Part shown: piece by piece, positions 1-9,485 of the stretch
Numbering within the stretch: position 1 is the first letter of the stretch
Layout of the letters: every line of letters starts with the position of its first letter
DNA from: Faecalicatena contorta
Lineage (GTDB): Bacteria; Bacillota; Clostridia; Lachnospirales; Lachnospiraceae
Direction of reading: 5' to 3'
Length of the DNA stretch: 64,000 nucleotides
NCBI RefSeq assembly: GCF_021531975.1
Contig: NZ_JAFBIY010000005.1
Location: forward strand, 124,001 to 188,000
Notes under the pieces: generated by a model
What the model saw: only the letters and a program-made list of their open reading frames with translations
What the model was told of the DNA's origin: nothing
Databases searched by the model: none
Made by a program: the position numbers and the translations under genes

Positions 1-1367
1 TCTGGAATGCACAGGATATGTTGAAAAACAGTAGTGGACGTAAAAAATTTGTGATTTTTGTTACGGATGGAAAACCGTATCATTATTATAAATCAAGAAA
101 CGATGAGCAGGATGGAAAAGATCCAATTAACAATGACTCGGAAGCACAAAAAAAGGCAATAGAAGCTGCAAAATTATTTAATGATTTGAATGGATTTTAT
201 GCAGTATCTGTCGGAAGTGAAGACGGAACCACTTTCTTAAAAAACAGTATAGTGGGAAACGTGAATGCAACGACAAAAACTGTAATTGGTGCAGATAAGG
301 AAGCTGAGTTAACAAATGCATTTAACCTGATTCTTGGATCGATTACAAAGCAGATTGGGAACGTTACTATTACTGATACTCTGAGTGAATATGTGACTTT
401 TGTAGATGAACAAGGTGAATTCTTGTCAACGTATGATACAGATAAATATGGAATTATCCAGGGGAAGAATAATGATAATATTGCTTCGCAATTGGGATTG
501 AAGGTAAACACTTATAATAAAAATAAAGAAACAGGTTCTATCATAGGAGCAGAGGAATACACTGGAAGTTATGCTTATAAAATTGATTTGAATAATAAAA
601 CAATTACAGTTAACTTCGGAGAAGATTATTTCCTTGAAAGAGATGTTGTTTATACTATTTCCTTTAATGTAAGATTGACGGAAAAGGCAACAAAAGAAGC
701 GTTGGAAGAAAAGAATACATCAGGAGATGATCTCACAGATTATCCTGGAAATGTTACAAGTTCTAAAAATCCTGGATTGTATTCAAACAGTAATACGAGC
801 CTTTCTTATGAACGAGTTGTAAATGGTGAGAAGAGGACAGAGACCCAAAATGATTATGAAAAACCAGTTGTTCAGCCATATGATAAGACATGGATACTTA
901 TAAAAGAAAATAAAGGCGGACAATTACAACTTCAAGGAGCACAATTTACCTTATCAAAGACTGGTAAAACATATACTGGGACTTCAGATGAAAATGGTGT
1001 TGTACAGTGGAAAGATGGTGATAACAAATTAAATTCTTCACAGGATATTGAACCAGGAACGTATACATTAACGGAAACTAAGGCTCCGGCAGGATATTCC
1101 TTGACTACGGATACATGGACTGTTGAGATTTATGCAAAAAGAGCGAAACCAGTTATCACATGTGAAACAACCAATGAGAAAGTACAGTTAGAGCAAGATT
1201 TGACTACCGGATACTTCAAAATGAAAGTAAAAAATGAAGTGCTTTATAGTCTTCCAAGTGCCGGTGGTTCTGGAATCTTCTGGTATACGATCGGTGGAAT
1301 TCTGCTGATGATGGCAGCAGCACTGATTTTATATAAAAACAAATGCGGGGAGGTGCTGAATAGATAA
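1..1367 (+). CDS. Sortase-anchored VWA/SpaA-type pilus adhesin, 3' part only
   Basis: The reading frame is open to the left edge of the window, so the start is missing; about 450 residues are visible. The first residues (FVIFVTDGKP) look like the end of a von Willebrand A domain, and isopeptide-type Ig-like domains follow (TITDTLSEYVTFV). Near residue 345 is a SpaA/Cna-B repeat with the E-box YTLTETKAPAGYS. The C-terminus has the sortase signal LPSAG, a hydrophobic segment and a basic tail. Sitting first before a major pilin and two class C sortases, it is probably the tip or minor pilin that binds host or surface ligands. LPSAG in place of LPXTG is a variant of the sorting motif. The family call is firm; the tip role is inferred from gene order. 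Confidence 0.85.
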   Translation, partial: WNAQDMLKNSSGRKKFVIFVTDGKPYHYYKSRNDEQDGKDPINNDSEAQKKAIEAAKLFNDLNGFYAVSVGSEDGTTFLKNSIVGNVNATTKTVIGADKEAELTNAFNLILGSITKQIGNVTITDTLSEYVTFVDEQGEFLSTYDTDKYGIIQGKNNDNIASQLGLKVNTYNKNKETGSIIGAEEYTGSYAYKIDLNNKTITVNFGEDYFLERDVVYTISFNVRLTEKATKEALEEKNTSGDDLTDYPGNVTSSKNPGLYSNSNTSLSYERVVNGEKRTETQNDYEKPVVQPYDKTWILIKENKGGQLQLQGAQFTLSKTGKTYTGTSDENGVVQWKDGDNKLNSSQDIEPGTYTLTETKAPAGYSLTTDTWTVEIYAKRAKPVITCETTNEKVQLEQDLTTGYFKMKVKNEVLYSLPSAGGSGIFWYTIGGILLMMAAALILYKNKCGEVLNR

Positions 1368-1459
1368 TTTATGAAAAGATTCAGCAGCCTGACTGCGAAA
1401 TACAAAAAGAATAATATGAAACAAATAAGGGTTTAACCCGAGGAAAAGGAGAGAAAAAT

Positions 1460-3004
1460 ATGAAGAAATTCAAAAAAGTCTTTGCCGTGTTATTAACACT
1501 GGCTATGGTGCTCGGAATGAGCATGACAACATTTGCTGCTAACAAACCGACTGCTAGTGATAAGAAAACCGCAAGCGTTACAAATATTGAGGCGGGAGCA
1601 ACTGTAACAGCATATCAGATTGTAGAAGCAAAATATAATGATGCTGGTTTTATTGGATATTCTGCAGTTAATGGAGTAACCATCAAAAATCCACTGGCAC
1701 CAACTTCTGACGAAGTGACAACAATTGCTCAGAATGTAAATGGATTAAAAAGTGTACAGATGACTACCACAACAACATCTGGCTTGGCAACCTATACAGC
1801 TGATCTTAATGCTGGTTATTGGATAGTATTAGTTAGGGGAACTGTTGAAGAAGTTTACAATCCAATGTTGGTTGGTGTTTATTATTCTAAATCAGGTAGT
1901 GATAATACAATGAGTTCTGATGCAGTAGATGCCAATTCTAATTGGGAGCTTGTTACAAGCAATGCCTATGCAAAATCAACAAAACCAACAGTCGATAAAA
2001 AGATAGTTAACTCTGATGGAAACGATAATGGAAATTCTGTTGCTATTGGTGATACTGTAAACTTTGAAATTGACACAGCTATTCCTTCTTACAGCAAGGA
2101 ATATACAACAGTACTTGTTCAGGTTAAAGACGAATTAAGTGAAGGCTTGACATTAAAAGCAGATTCTGTAACAGTTGATGGTTTGACAAAAGGAACAGAT
2201 TATACAATTACGACGTCTGATAGAGGATTTGTAATTACAATCAATTCTGCGTATGCATTAGCAAACGGCGGAAAAGATATTAAAGTAACTTATAGTGCTA
2301 CTGTAAATGGAAGTGCTAAATTTAACTTTGATCCAAATACCAATAAGGCAACATTTATATACACAAATAATCCTGAGGGTACTACAAAAGAAGTATATGA
2401 CAAAACATATTCCTATACATTTGGTATTGATGCCAAATTAAACGGAAGTTCTACAGAAATATGGAACAAGATTACTCAGGAACTTGTAAAAGGTGAGATG
2501 GTAAAAGAAACTGTAGAAGGTGAGGAGAAAGAAGTATTTAAACCTCTTACCGGAGCCAAATTCTCTCTTACAAATAAGTCAACTAATAAGGTATATACAG
2601 CAACTTCTACAGATGGAGCGTTAACTTTTACAGGACTTGATGCAGGAGAATATACTTTAAAGGAGACAGAAGCTCCAGAAGGATATACCGTTAATGATAA
2701 AGAGATTCCAGTTGTAATTACAGCTGAATACAATACAGATGGTACTTTGAAGGCTTATACGATTACTGTTGATGGAAAAGCAACTTCTACCTATACAGCA
2801 ACATATACTGGAGAATCTATAGAAAAGACAATTACAAATATTGTTGAAGGTGAAGGAAACGCTACGACACAGATCAAGAATACCAAGATAGCATCTCTTC
2901 CAGGAACTGGTGGTATCGGTACTACAATCTTCACAATCGGTGGATGCCTGATTATGATCATTGCAGCAGCTTTATTCTTCGCAAATCGTAGAAAAGCAAA
3001 ATAG
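1460..3004 (+). CDS. Major pilin (SpaA/SpaH-type, LPGTG-anchored)
   Basis: A 514-residue secreted protein with a signal peptide (about residues 1-27, ending TTFAA), a pilin-like lysine region (AYAKSTKPTVDKKI, near residue 173), Ig-like isopeptide domains, and an E-box YTLKETEAPEGY near residue 400. The C-terminal LPGTG at about residue 480 is followed by a membrane segment and RRKAK. In such pili the class C sortase joins the LPXTG threonine of one subunit to the pilin lysine of the next. The length and domain order fit a backbone pilin, and the class C sortases follow directly. The start is supported by the RBS AAAGGAG about 10 nt upstream. Confidence 0.93.
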   Translation: MKKFKKVFAVLLTLAMVLGMSMTTFAANKPTASDKKTASVTNIEAGATVTAYQIVEAKYNDAGFIGYSAVNGVTIKNPLAPTSDEVTTIAQNVNGLKSVQMTTTTTSGLATYTADLNAGYWIVLVRGTVEEVYNPMLVGVYYSKSGSDNTMSSDAVDANSNWELVTSNAYAKSTKPTVDKKIVNSDGNDNGNSVAIGDTVNFEIDTAIPSYSKEYTTVLVQVKDELSEGLTLKADSVTVDGLTKGTDYTITTSDRGFVITINSAYALANGGKDIKVTYSATVNGSAKFNFDPNTNKATFIYTNNPEGTTKEVYDKTYSYTFGIDAKLNGSSTEIWNKITQELVKGEMVKETVEGEEKEVFKPLTGAKFSLTNKSTNKVYTATSTDGALTFTGLDAGEYTLKETEAPEGYTVNDKEIPVVITAEYNTDGTLKAYTITVDGKATSTYTATYTGESIEKTITNIVEGEGNATTQIKNTKIASLPGTGGIGTTIFTIGGCLIMIIAAALFFANRRKAK

Positions 3005-3039
3005 TTTTTAAAGAATAATACATAAGAGATAAACATATT

Positions 3040-3071
3040 GGTAGTCCTGGGCGGGGTCGCTCAGGACTGCC
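3040..3071 (+). terminator. Stem-loop between pilin and sortase genes
   Basis: About 13 base pairs (GGTAGTCCTGGGC with GCTCAGGACTGCC) with a short G-rich loop, followed only by an A-rich stretch rather than a T-run. It is more likely a partial terminator or mRNA-stability element than a full stop. It would let the pilin be made in excess over the sortases encoded just downstream. Confidence 0.6.
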
Positions 3072-3104
3072 GTAAAAAATAATACAACATCAAGGAGAGC
3101 GCGG

Positions 3105-3974
3105 ATGAAAAAGAAAACGAGTACAATTTTAGTTGTGATAGTATTTTTAGCCGGATTGTCCTTGCTGCTGTATCCATTTGTAGCAAACCAGTGGAACAGT
3201 TATCGTCAGAGCAGGCTGATTAGTAATTATGAAAGTACTGTGGCTGAGATGGAGGAAGCGGGAGAGATTGATTACGAGAAGGAATGGCAGAAGGCAAATG
3301 CATATAATGCGGCACTGCTTCCGAGTATTCTCCCAGATTCATTTGCGGTAGCGGATGCATCCGAAGAAGAGGATGATGAGTACATGTCCTGCCTGAACCT
3401 GACAGGGGACGGCATGATGGGAATCGTAGAGATTCCGAAGATCGATGTTAAGATTCCGATCTATCATACCACTGAGGATGAAGTGCTCCAAAAGGCAGCA
3501 GGTCATCTGGAGGGAAGTTCACTTCCGGTAGGTGGAGAGAGTACACATGCCGTTATTTCTGCTCACAGAGGATTACCGAGCGCAACGCTTTTTACAGATC
3601 TGGATAAACTGGAGGAAGGCGACCATTTCCTGCTTCATATTCTGGATGATACGCTTTGTTATGAGGTGGATCAGATATTGGTTGTTGAGCCGAAGCAGAC
3701 CGAGAGTCTGGCAGTGGAGGAAGGAGAAGATCTTGTTACACTTCTTACCTGTACACCATACGGAGTAAATACCGAGAGACTTCTGGTCCGGGGACACAGA
3801 GTTCCATATGATCCGGAAGAGCTTGCAGATAATGAAGCATTGCAGGGTCCGATCAGTCTTCATACCAATTATCTGCTTTGGGTATTCGTAGGACTTGGCA
3901 TTACAGGGTTATTTGTTCTGCTTTTATTCCTGCGTGAGCGAAAGCTTAAGAAAGCAGAGGAACCGAAGGAGTAA
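3105..3974 (+). CDS. srtC: Class C (pilin-polymerising) sortase 1
   Basis: 289 residues: an N-terminal membrane segment (residues 7-27), the sortase beta-barrel, and a second membrane segment near 255-280, the two-anchor layout of class C sortases. Catalytic residues are visible: His154 (SAHRG), Cys216 in TLLTC, and Arg229 (LLVRG). The enzyme acts on the outer membrane face, cleaving LPXTG between Thr and Gly and joining pilins through the pilin-motif lysine. It lies 100 nt after the pilin and 2 nt before a second sortase that shares long identical stretches (for example VANQWN, YRQSRLISNYE), pointing to tandem duplication. Confidence 0.95.
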   Translation: MKKKTSTILVVIVFLAGLSLLLYPFVANQWNSYRQSRLISNYESTVAEMEEAGEIDYEKEWQKANAYNAALLPSILPDSFAVADASEEEDDEYMSCLNLTGDGMMGIVEIPKIDVKIPIYHTTEDEVLQKAAGHLEGSSLPVGGESTHAVISAHRGLPSATLFTDLDKLEEGDHFLLHILDDTLCYEVDQILVVEPKQTESLAVEEGEDLVTLLTCTPYGVNTERLLVRGHRVPYDPEELADNEALQGPISLHTNYLLWVFVGLGITGLFVLLLFLRERKLKKAEEPKE

Positions 3975-3976
3975 AT

Positions 3977-4864
3977 ATGAAGAAAAAGATTTTAACTGTA
4001 CTATTTGGGTTAATGTTTCTTTTAGGCTTCTGCATTCTCGTATATCCGACGGTTGCAAACCAGTGGAACAACTATCGACAGAGCAGGCTCATCAGCAATT
4101 ACGAGACAGTAATGGAAGAGATGGAGCCGGAGGATTTCACCAGAGAGTGGGAGAAAGCCAATGCATTTAACGCCACTTTAACAGAAAATGATATATATGG
4201 AGATGTATTTGGAGAAGCAGACAAAGACCTGAAGGGGACAGAGTACTGGCAGGTCCTCAATATCGCAGATGATGGCGTAATGGGTTATTTGTCTATACCA
4301 AAGATAAATGTTAAGCTTGCCATTTATCATGGCACAGGCGAGACAGTACTGCAGACGGGTGTTGGACATCTGAACGGAACAAAGCTTCCGATCGGCGGCG
4401 AGAGTACACACAGCGTATTATCCGCCCACAGAGGACTCCCAAGTGCCCGGTTATTTACAGATATTGACCAGTTAGAACCAGGAGATAAGTTCTACGTTCA
4501 TGTGCTGGATGAGATCCTGGCATATCAGGTAGATCAGATACTTCCAATGGTTGATAAAGATGACCATGAAGCATTAAGCGAAGCATTAAAAATCGAACCG
4601 GGCAAAGATCAGGTAACACTTTTCACCTGTACCCCATATGGTGTAAACTCCCACAGACTCTTAGTAAGAGGCACGAGAGTACCATACACCGGCGAGGAAG
4701 ATGGAGAAGATTCACTGTCAGAGTCAATGGTAAAAGCGGTTCAGAATTATTATATGCTGTATCTCATATTAGGACTTTCGATAACATTACTTGTCATATT
4801 GATAATGAAGGTCTTCTTTAACAGAGGCAGCAGGAAACAGATAAATAACCTTGAAGATGAATAG
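3977..4864 (+). CDS. srtC: Class C (pilin-polymerising) sortase 2
   Basis: 295 residues with the same plan as the preceding sortase: N-terminal membrane segment, barrel with His151 (SAHRG), Cys218 (TLFTC) and Arg231, and a C-terminal membrane segment near 248-272. The start lies 2 nt after the previous stop, so translation is probably coupled. Two paralogous class C sortases in one pilus operon usually differ in which subunit they attach. Here one could handle the LPGTG backbone and the other the LPSAG protein, but the sequence does not show which. Confidence 0.95.
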   Translation: MKKKILTVLFGLMFLLGFCILVYPTVANQWNNYRQSRLISNYETVMEEMEPEDFTREWEKANAFNATLTENDIYGDVFGEADKDLKGTEYWQVLNIADDGVMGYLSIPKINVKLAIYHGTGETVLQTGVGHLNGTKLPIGGESTHSVLSAHRGLPSARLFTDIDQLEPGDKFYVHVLDEILAYQVDQILPMVDKDDHEALSEALKIEPGKDQVTLFTCTPYGVNSHRLLVRGTRVPYTGEEDGEDSLSESMVKAVQNYYMLYLILGLSITLLVILIMKVFFNRGSRKQINNLEDE

Positions 4865-4885
4865 GAACAAGGAGGAGAAGATGCG

Positions 4886-5905
4886 ATGATGAATAAGAGG
4901 GTAAGGATATTGAGCGCATGTGCTCTGGCATTGGCAGTGACGATCTCCGGGCTGACACTTCCGGGAGCGTACGCAGCGGATGCGGTGGACACGGGTGAAA
5001 CATGCTCCATTGAGTTTAATTTATCGAAGAATGTATATGGTTCTGGGGAAAATGCAACTGATTTTGCAGAACTTAGTACACTTCCAATTCAAGTAAAGCT
5101 ATACAAAGTTGCTACAATTACAGAAACTGGAGCATATAATGCCGTCACTGGGTTTGAAGAGCTGAATCTTGATTCGATCAGCAATGAGACATCGGCAGCC
5201 GACTGGGAAGAAAAGGCAGTCAAGGCGAAAGAAGTAATAGAGAAGAATACGACTTCTCCTACAGCAACGGCTGTACTTAATGGTGGAACAGGGAAAGCAG
5301 AAGGGCTTGCAACAGGTATGTATCTCATCGTCCCACAGGAAGTACAGTCACCATACTATACTTATAGCTTTAAAGAGAATCTGATTTCTCTGCCGAATAA
5401 CTATTACGATCCAACCCAATCCGGCAGTAGTGATGCATGGGTATATAACTTGAATGGAACCAATGCAGTTGGTCTGAAGCCAGACAGACAAGAGAGAAAA
5501 GGTAGCTTAGAGATTATTAAAACATTAGCATCTTATAATGCAACCTCTGGTGGCGCAACATTTGTATTTAATGTGGAAGTAAAGAAGCTGGATGGAACAG
5601 TCACAAATAATGTATATAAGATAGCATTTAACAGAAAAGGACAGTCATCTCGATTGATTGAGAATCTTCCGGCAGGAGCAAAAGTAACAGTAACAGAGGT
5701 TTATTCCGGAGCGAATTATACATTAGAACCTTCGGATGAGCAAAAAGTTGAAATAGTTGCGGATAGTAAAGTACAGGTTAGATTTAAAAATTACCATAAT
5801 GGTGGTCAGAACGGCGGTTCCGGTATTGAAAACCACTTCTATGATAATAAAGGAATACCGGATTGGAAGAATGACTTGAATGCTGAAGGAGGAGCGGAAA
5901 AATGA
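4886..5905 (+). CDS. Secreted pilin-like protein without a sorting signal
   Basis: 339 residues with a signal peptide (cleavage after about residue 30, GAYA) and two pilin/Cna-B-like halves. The second contains IIKTLASYNATSGGATFVFN and LPAGAKVTVTEVYSGANY, typical of the DUF5979/DUF7601 kind of Ig-like repeat. No LPXTG or membrane tail is seen; the protein ends in a hydrophilic EGGAEK. Its stop overlaps the next start (ATGA). A pilin-like domain with no anchor suggests a secreted subunit, a subunit attached by another protein, or the loss of a former anchor. The start has an AAGGAGGAG site upstream; ATG 4889 is equally possible. Confidence 0.7.
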   Translation: MMNKRVRILSACALALAVTISGLTLPGAYAADAVDTGETCSIEFNLSKNVYGSGENATDFAELSTLPIQVKLYKVATITETGAYNAVTGFEELNLDSISNETSAADWEEKAVKAKEVIEKNTTSPTATAVLNGGTGKAEGLATGMYLIVPQEVQSPYYTYSFKENLISLPNNYYDPTQSGSSDAWVYNLNGTNAVGLKPDRQERKGSLEIIKTLASYNATSGGATFVFNVEVKKLDGTVTNNVYKIAFNRKGQSSRLIENLPAGAKVTVTEVYSGANYTLEPSDEQKVEIVADSKVQVRFKNYHNGGQNGGSGIENHFYDNKGIPDWKNDLNAEGGAEK

Positions 5906-6417
5906 TGAAAAGATTAAGTAAAAAAACCATTTGCCTCGCTGCAGCAGCAATCACTTTGACAGGAACTCTCGCGGTAGGAAGTGCATGTGCATATTTTACA
6001 ACGTATTCAACCGCCAAGGGCAGCGTGGAATTCAACATGGGATATACAGAAACGACTCCCCATGAACAGGTAGAGCAAGGAAAGAAAATCGTTACTATCG
6101 AAAACACTGGTGACTATGACTGTTTTGTACGTGTAAAGGCATTTGCCGGTGCAGATGTACAGGATTCACTTACATACGATGGTTCTAAATGGAGTCTCGG
6201 TGATGGTGGTTACTATTATTATAGTGAAGTACTTCCGGCAAAAGGCGGAAAAAGTACTCCTCTTACCATAAATGTATCGGCAGTTCTTACCAAAGTGAAT
6301 GAAGAGCATGATATGAATGTCATTGTTATCCAGGAGTGCACACCGGTACAGTACGATGAGGATGGTAATCCATACGCAGACTGGTCGGTAGCATTTACAA
6401 CAGAAGACGAAAGCTAG
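5902..6417 (+). CDS. SipW-dependent TasA/camelysin-like protein
   Basis: 171 residues with a long basic-hydrophobic leader ending near ACAYFTTYSTAKG. This is the motif of SipW-type signal peptides: an aromatic-rich segment just after the cleavage site, followed by a beta-rich domain. Proteins of this class (TasA, CalY) are trimmed by the SipW peptidase, and some form extracellular fibres. The body has ENTGDYDCFVRVKAFA, a conserved camelysin-like strand. It overlaps the previous gene by 4 nt, and a SipW gene lies about 2.5 kb downstream in the same run, which supports the assignment. Confidence 0.8.
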   Translation: MMKRLSKKTICLAAAAITLTGTLAVGSACAYFTTYSTAKGSVEFNMGYTETTPHEQVEQGKKIVTIENTGDYDCFVRVKAFAGADVQDSLTYDGSKWSLGDGGYYYYSEVLPAKGGKSTPLTINVSAVLTKVNEEHDMNVIVIQECTPVQYDEDGNPYADWSVAFTTEDES

Positions 6418-6435
6418 CAAGGGAGGGGATAGAAG

Positions 6436-7161
6436 ATGAGAAAGAGAAAGAAAAGAATTCCAAAGAAATCCATCCTGCTCCTTTCCGCAGCAGTATTGCT
6501 TCTTCTTGGAAGTACGATAGGAAGTACAAGGGCAGCACTTACATATTATAGTGAGAATTATGTTGCCGGGATGGAATTATCCAGTATCGGCGTCAGCCTT
6601 TTAGAGAATGGAAAGGTTGTAAGTAGCCGCGACTATGCAGATAATGGAGAATGGAAAGGTGAAGCAGATGGAGTTCTGCTGGGTAAATTCCTGAAGGAAG
6701 GAGAAAAGATCATTCCGGGAAAGAACTATGACGAAGTGTTAAGCGTAAGAAATTCTGGAAATATTGATACTTATGTCCGTGTGATCGTAACTACGAACTG
6801 GCTGGATAAAGAAAAGAAGAAAGTTCCAGTAACTACTTTGGATCCGGGACTTATTGAACTGCATTATCTGGATGGATGGAGAGTAGATGACGCAGCTTCC
6901 ACATCAGAGCGTACCGTGCTTTATTATCAGGATATTCTTTCAGCAGGAAGCGAAGTTGCATTTGCTGATTCTCTAAGAATTAACCCAGATATCTGCAACA
7001 GGCTGACCCAGACAGTTGATGATAATGTTTACACATACACATATGAGTATGATGGATATTCATTCCAGATAGCAGCGGAAGTAGATGCGGTACAGACACA
7101 CAATGGAAAAGACGCAGTAAAGAGCGCCTGGGGTATAGATGGTTCTATACTGGGCTTATAA
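6436..7161 (+). CDS. SipW-dependent-type signal peptide protein
   Basis: 241 residues: a highly basic N-terminus (MRKRKKRIPKK), a hydrophobic segment, and the sequence STRAALTYYSENY at the expected SipW cleavage region. The mature part contains RNSGNIDTYVRVIV, the same strand motif as the preceding TasA-like protein. This makes two SipW-class substrates in tandem. The RBS GGGAGGGG lies upstream. It probably forms an extracellular fibre subunit or accessory protein; the function of this particular family is not established. Confidence 0.75.
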   Translation: MRKRKKRIPKKSILLLSAAVLLLLGSTIGSTRAALTYYSENYVAGMELSSIGVSLLENGKVVSSRDYADNGEWKGEADGVLLGKFLKEGEKIIPGKNYDEVLSVRNSGNIDTYVRVIVTTNWLDKEKKKVPVTTLDPGLIELHYLDGWRVDDAASTSERTVLYYQDILSAGSEVAFADSLRINPDICNRLTQTVDDNVYTYTYEYDGYSFQIAAEVDAVQTHNGKDAVKSAWGIDGSILGL

Positions 7162-7177
7162 GAGGAGGTACAAGAAT

Positions 7178-7927
7178 ATGAAAAAGAAAGTATTGTGCCT
7201 TGTCATGGCAATGGTTATGGTTGTAGGCGCAGGAATCAGCGTTCAGGCAGAAGATTACCAGGGAAAAGATGGATGGGTTGCCAACTTTGACGGTAAAGAG
7301 ATCAAAAGTAATTTTGGTTCCTCAGATATTGCAGATGCGACAAAGAATGTTGAGCCGGGTGACAGCATTACCCTGAAGGTAGGCATTAAGAATTCTGACT
7401 CGGGCAAAACAGACTGGTATATGACAAATGAAGCGATCCAGTCTCTGGAAGATGCGAATTCTGTGGCAAATGGCGGTGCTTACGAATATCGTCTGGCATA
7501 TATTAATGCAGCTGGTAAAGAGACGGAACTCTATAACAGTGAGACGGTAGGCGGTGAAGGTGCTTCCAGTAAGGAAGGTCTTCATCAGGCAACAGATTCT
7601 CTGGAAGAGTATTTCTATCTGGATCGTCTGGATCCGGGACAGAGTGGAACGGTTACACTTCGAGTTAAGATTGACGGCGAAACAGTGATAAATGACTATC
7701 AGGAAACATTGGCACTGTTAAAGATGACATTTGCAGTTGAGAAGGTAACAGAGTCCACGATCCGTAAGGTTCCGGGAGAAGACAAGGTCATTACGAACCG
7801 GGTAAAGACTGGAGATACGAATAAGATCCTTCTGTTCTGTGCACTGGCACTGATCAGTGGAATCATTCTTCTGATATTAGCTCTGATGTCTATGAAGAGA
7901 CGCAGATACAACAGGAAAGGGGAGTAG
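7178..7927 (+). CDS. Cell-wall protein with KTGD-type sorting signal
   Basis: The ATG at 7178 follows AGAGGAGGT by 7 nt and gives a proper signal peptide (MKKKVLCLVMAMVMVVGAG...VQA). The 249-residue product has a beta-rich body (NVEPGDSITLKVGIKN). Its C-terminus has VKTGD, a 22-residue hydrophobic stretch and RRRYNRK, resembling the (N)PxTGD sorting signals common in clostridia. It is probably wall-attached, with a role linked to the adjacent SipW-class proteins. An upstream in-frame ATG at 7139 lies inside the previous gene and has no good RBS. Confidence 0.7.
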   Translation: MKKKVLCLVMAMVMVVGAGISVQAEDYQGKDGWVANFDGKEIKSNFGSSDIADATKNVEPGDSITLKVGIKNSDSGKTDWYMTNEAIQSLEDANSVANGGAYEYRLAYINAAGKETELYNSETVGGEGASSKEGLHQATDSLEEYFYLDRLDPGQSGTVTLRVKIDGETVINDYQETLALLKMTFAVEKVTESTIRKVPGEDKVITNRVKTGDTNKILLFCALALISGIILLILALMSMKRRRYNRKGE

Positions 7928-7931
7928 TAGC

Positions 7932-8804
7932 ATGAAAAAGTTGAAAAAGATATTTATTTCACTGTTTACCCTTTCTCTGGTTCTGGCAATGAATGTGATG
8001 CCGGTTATGGCAGAAGAATATACTTATACAATCACTTTAAGTGCAGGTAATAAGGGTGTTATTACAGGGTCATCAAGTGTTACTGCATACTATGGAGAAA
8101 GCGTTTCCTTTGATTTGAGTAATATCACAGTTACAGACGACAAATATTATGTGAAGGGTATTCGCTTAAGCGGACGTGATAACGATGATGCTGCTGTAAC
8201 TGCTCCGGCATTTAACGTAACCGGAGATGCAGACTATGTTGTCGCATATGGTATCAAGGGTGACCAGGTAGGATATACCGTGAATTACCAGGATGAAGCA
8301 GGAAATGTTCTGGCGCCGAGCAGTACATTTTATGGAAATATCGGTGATAAACCGGTGGTTGCATATAAGTACATTGAAAATTATGTTCCACAGGCGCTGG
8401 CAATGACAAAGACATTGAGTGATAATGAAGCAGACAATGTATTTACATTTGTATACAGACCGGTAGAACCGGAGTTCATTGATGTTCGGGAAGAAGGCAA
8501 CATAACAGTTGTGACAAATCCGGCAGGAGGAGCAACGACAGGTGCAGCAGTTGCAAATGGCGGTGCAGCTGGTGAAGGTGCAGGAGAAGGAACAGCGGAA
8601 GGTGATGTGGAAGTAACAGAACCGGAAGAGCTTGTAGATCTCGATGATATTGAAACACCTACCGGTAACGTGGATCTGGATGACAAAGATTCCGGAATCG
8701 GTGGAAAAGGATTTCCGCTTGTAGCGGCAGCAGTGATCGGACTTGGCGCGCTGGCTGTACTGATCGCACTTATACTGATCGTAAGAAAGAGAATGAAGTC
8801 ATAA
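7932..8804 (+). CDS. MucBP-like membrane-anchored surface protein
   Basis: 290 residues with a signal peptide (ending VMAEE), a beta domain, and then VGYTVNYQDEAGNVLAPSST, which resembles MucBP (mucin-binding) repeats. An Ala/Gly/Glu-rich linker and a C-terminal transmembrane helix with KRMKS follow. No LPXTG is present, so it is anchored by the helix itself. It begins 4 nt after the previous stop and belongs to the same operon. Mucin binding is inferred from the repeat similarity only. Confidence 0.65.
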   Translation: MKKLKKIFISLFTLSLVLAMNVMPVMAEEYTYTITLSAGNKGVITGSSSVTAYYGESVSFDLSNITVTDDKYYVKGIRLSGRDNDDAAVTAPAFNVTGDADYVVAYGIKGDQVGYTVNYQDEAGNVLAPSSTFYGNIGDKPVVAYKYIENYVPQALAMTKTLSDNEADNVFTFVYRPVEPEFIDVREEGNITVVTNPAGGATTGAAVANGGAAGEGAGEGTAEGDVEVTEPEELVDLDDIETPTGNVDLDDKDSGIGGKGFPLVAAAVIGLGALAVLIALILIVRKRMKS

Positions 8805-8911
8805 TAATATGCAGGAGCATATACGAATGGGGATAGGCACTGAAATATTGGTGCCCTCCCCGTTTTCCATATAAGGGAATATTTCGAAACAGAAATGGAG
8901 CTATACATAGG

Positions 8912-9445
8912 ATGGGGAGAGCGAAAAAGAAACGGAAAAAAAAGAATCTGGCAGCAACGATATGTAGCGTCCTGGGAACGCTCGCGCTGGTCGTGCTGAT
9001 CGCAGCGTGCCTGCCGCTTACCGTACCTCGTATGCTGGGATTCAATATATATACGGTTGTCAGTGGAAGTATGGAGCCGGCCATCATGACGGGAAGTCTG
9101 GTGTATGTTAAGACCATTCCGCCGGAGGATGTGCAGGAGGAAGATGTCATTGCATTTTATGGTGCGATGGATGGAAGCTCGATCATCACCCACAGGGTAG
9201 TGACGAATAGTACAGTAATGGGCGAGTTTATCACTAAGGGTGATGCAAATGAGGAAAATGATATGAATCCGATTCCGTATAATAATTTTATCGGGAAAGT
9301 GGTGTTATCTGTTCCGAAAGTCGGTTTCATGGCACAGACATTTACAAGTACAGCTGGGAAAATTGCTGCAGCCAGCCTGATTGTTCTGGCGGTTGTGCTG
9401 CATTTGCTGGCATCGGTACTTGCGGGGAAAGAACAACGAGAATAA
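8912..9445 (+). CDS. sipW: Signal peptidase I, SipW (ER/archaeal) type
   Basis: 177 residues with an N-terminal membrane segment (14-34), the catalytic Ser53 in SGSMEP and His94 in THRV, and a C-terminal membrane segment (about 150-171). Ordinary bacterial signal peptidases use a Ser-Lys pair. Having His at the second position is the mark of the SipW/ER-type branch, which cleaves TasA-like precursors. Two such substrates are encoded 2-3 kb upstream in the same direction. The gap before it (8805-8911) contains no clear terminator. Confidence 0.92.
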   Translation: MGRAKKKRKKKNLAATICSVLGTLALVVLIAACLPLTVPRMLGFNIYTVVSGSMEPAIMTGSLVYVKTIPPEDVQEEDVIAFYGAMDGSSIITHRVVTNSTVMGEFITKGDANEENDMNPIPYNNFIGKVVLSVPKVGFMAQTFTSTAGKIAAASLIVLAVVLHLLASVLAGKEQRE

Positions 9446-9485
9446 TCTGCATGATAAAGTACAGGCAGGAGGTGTAACATAATAT

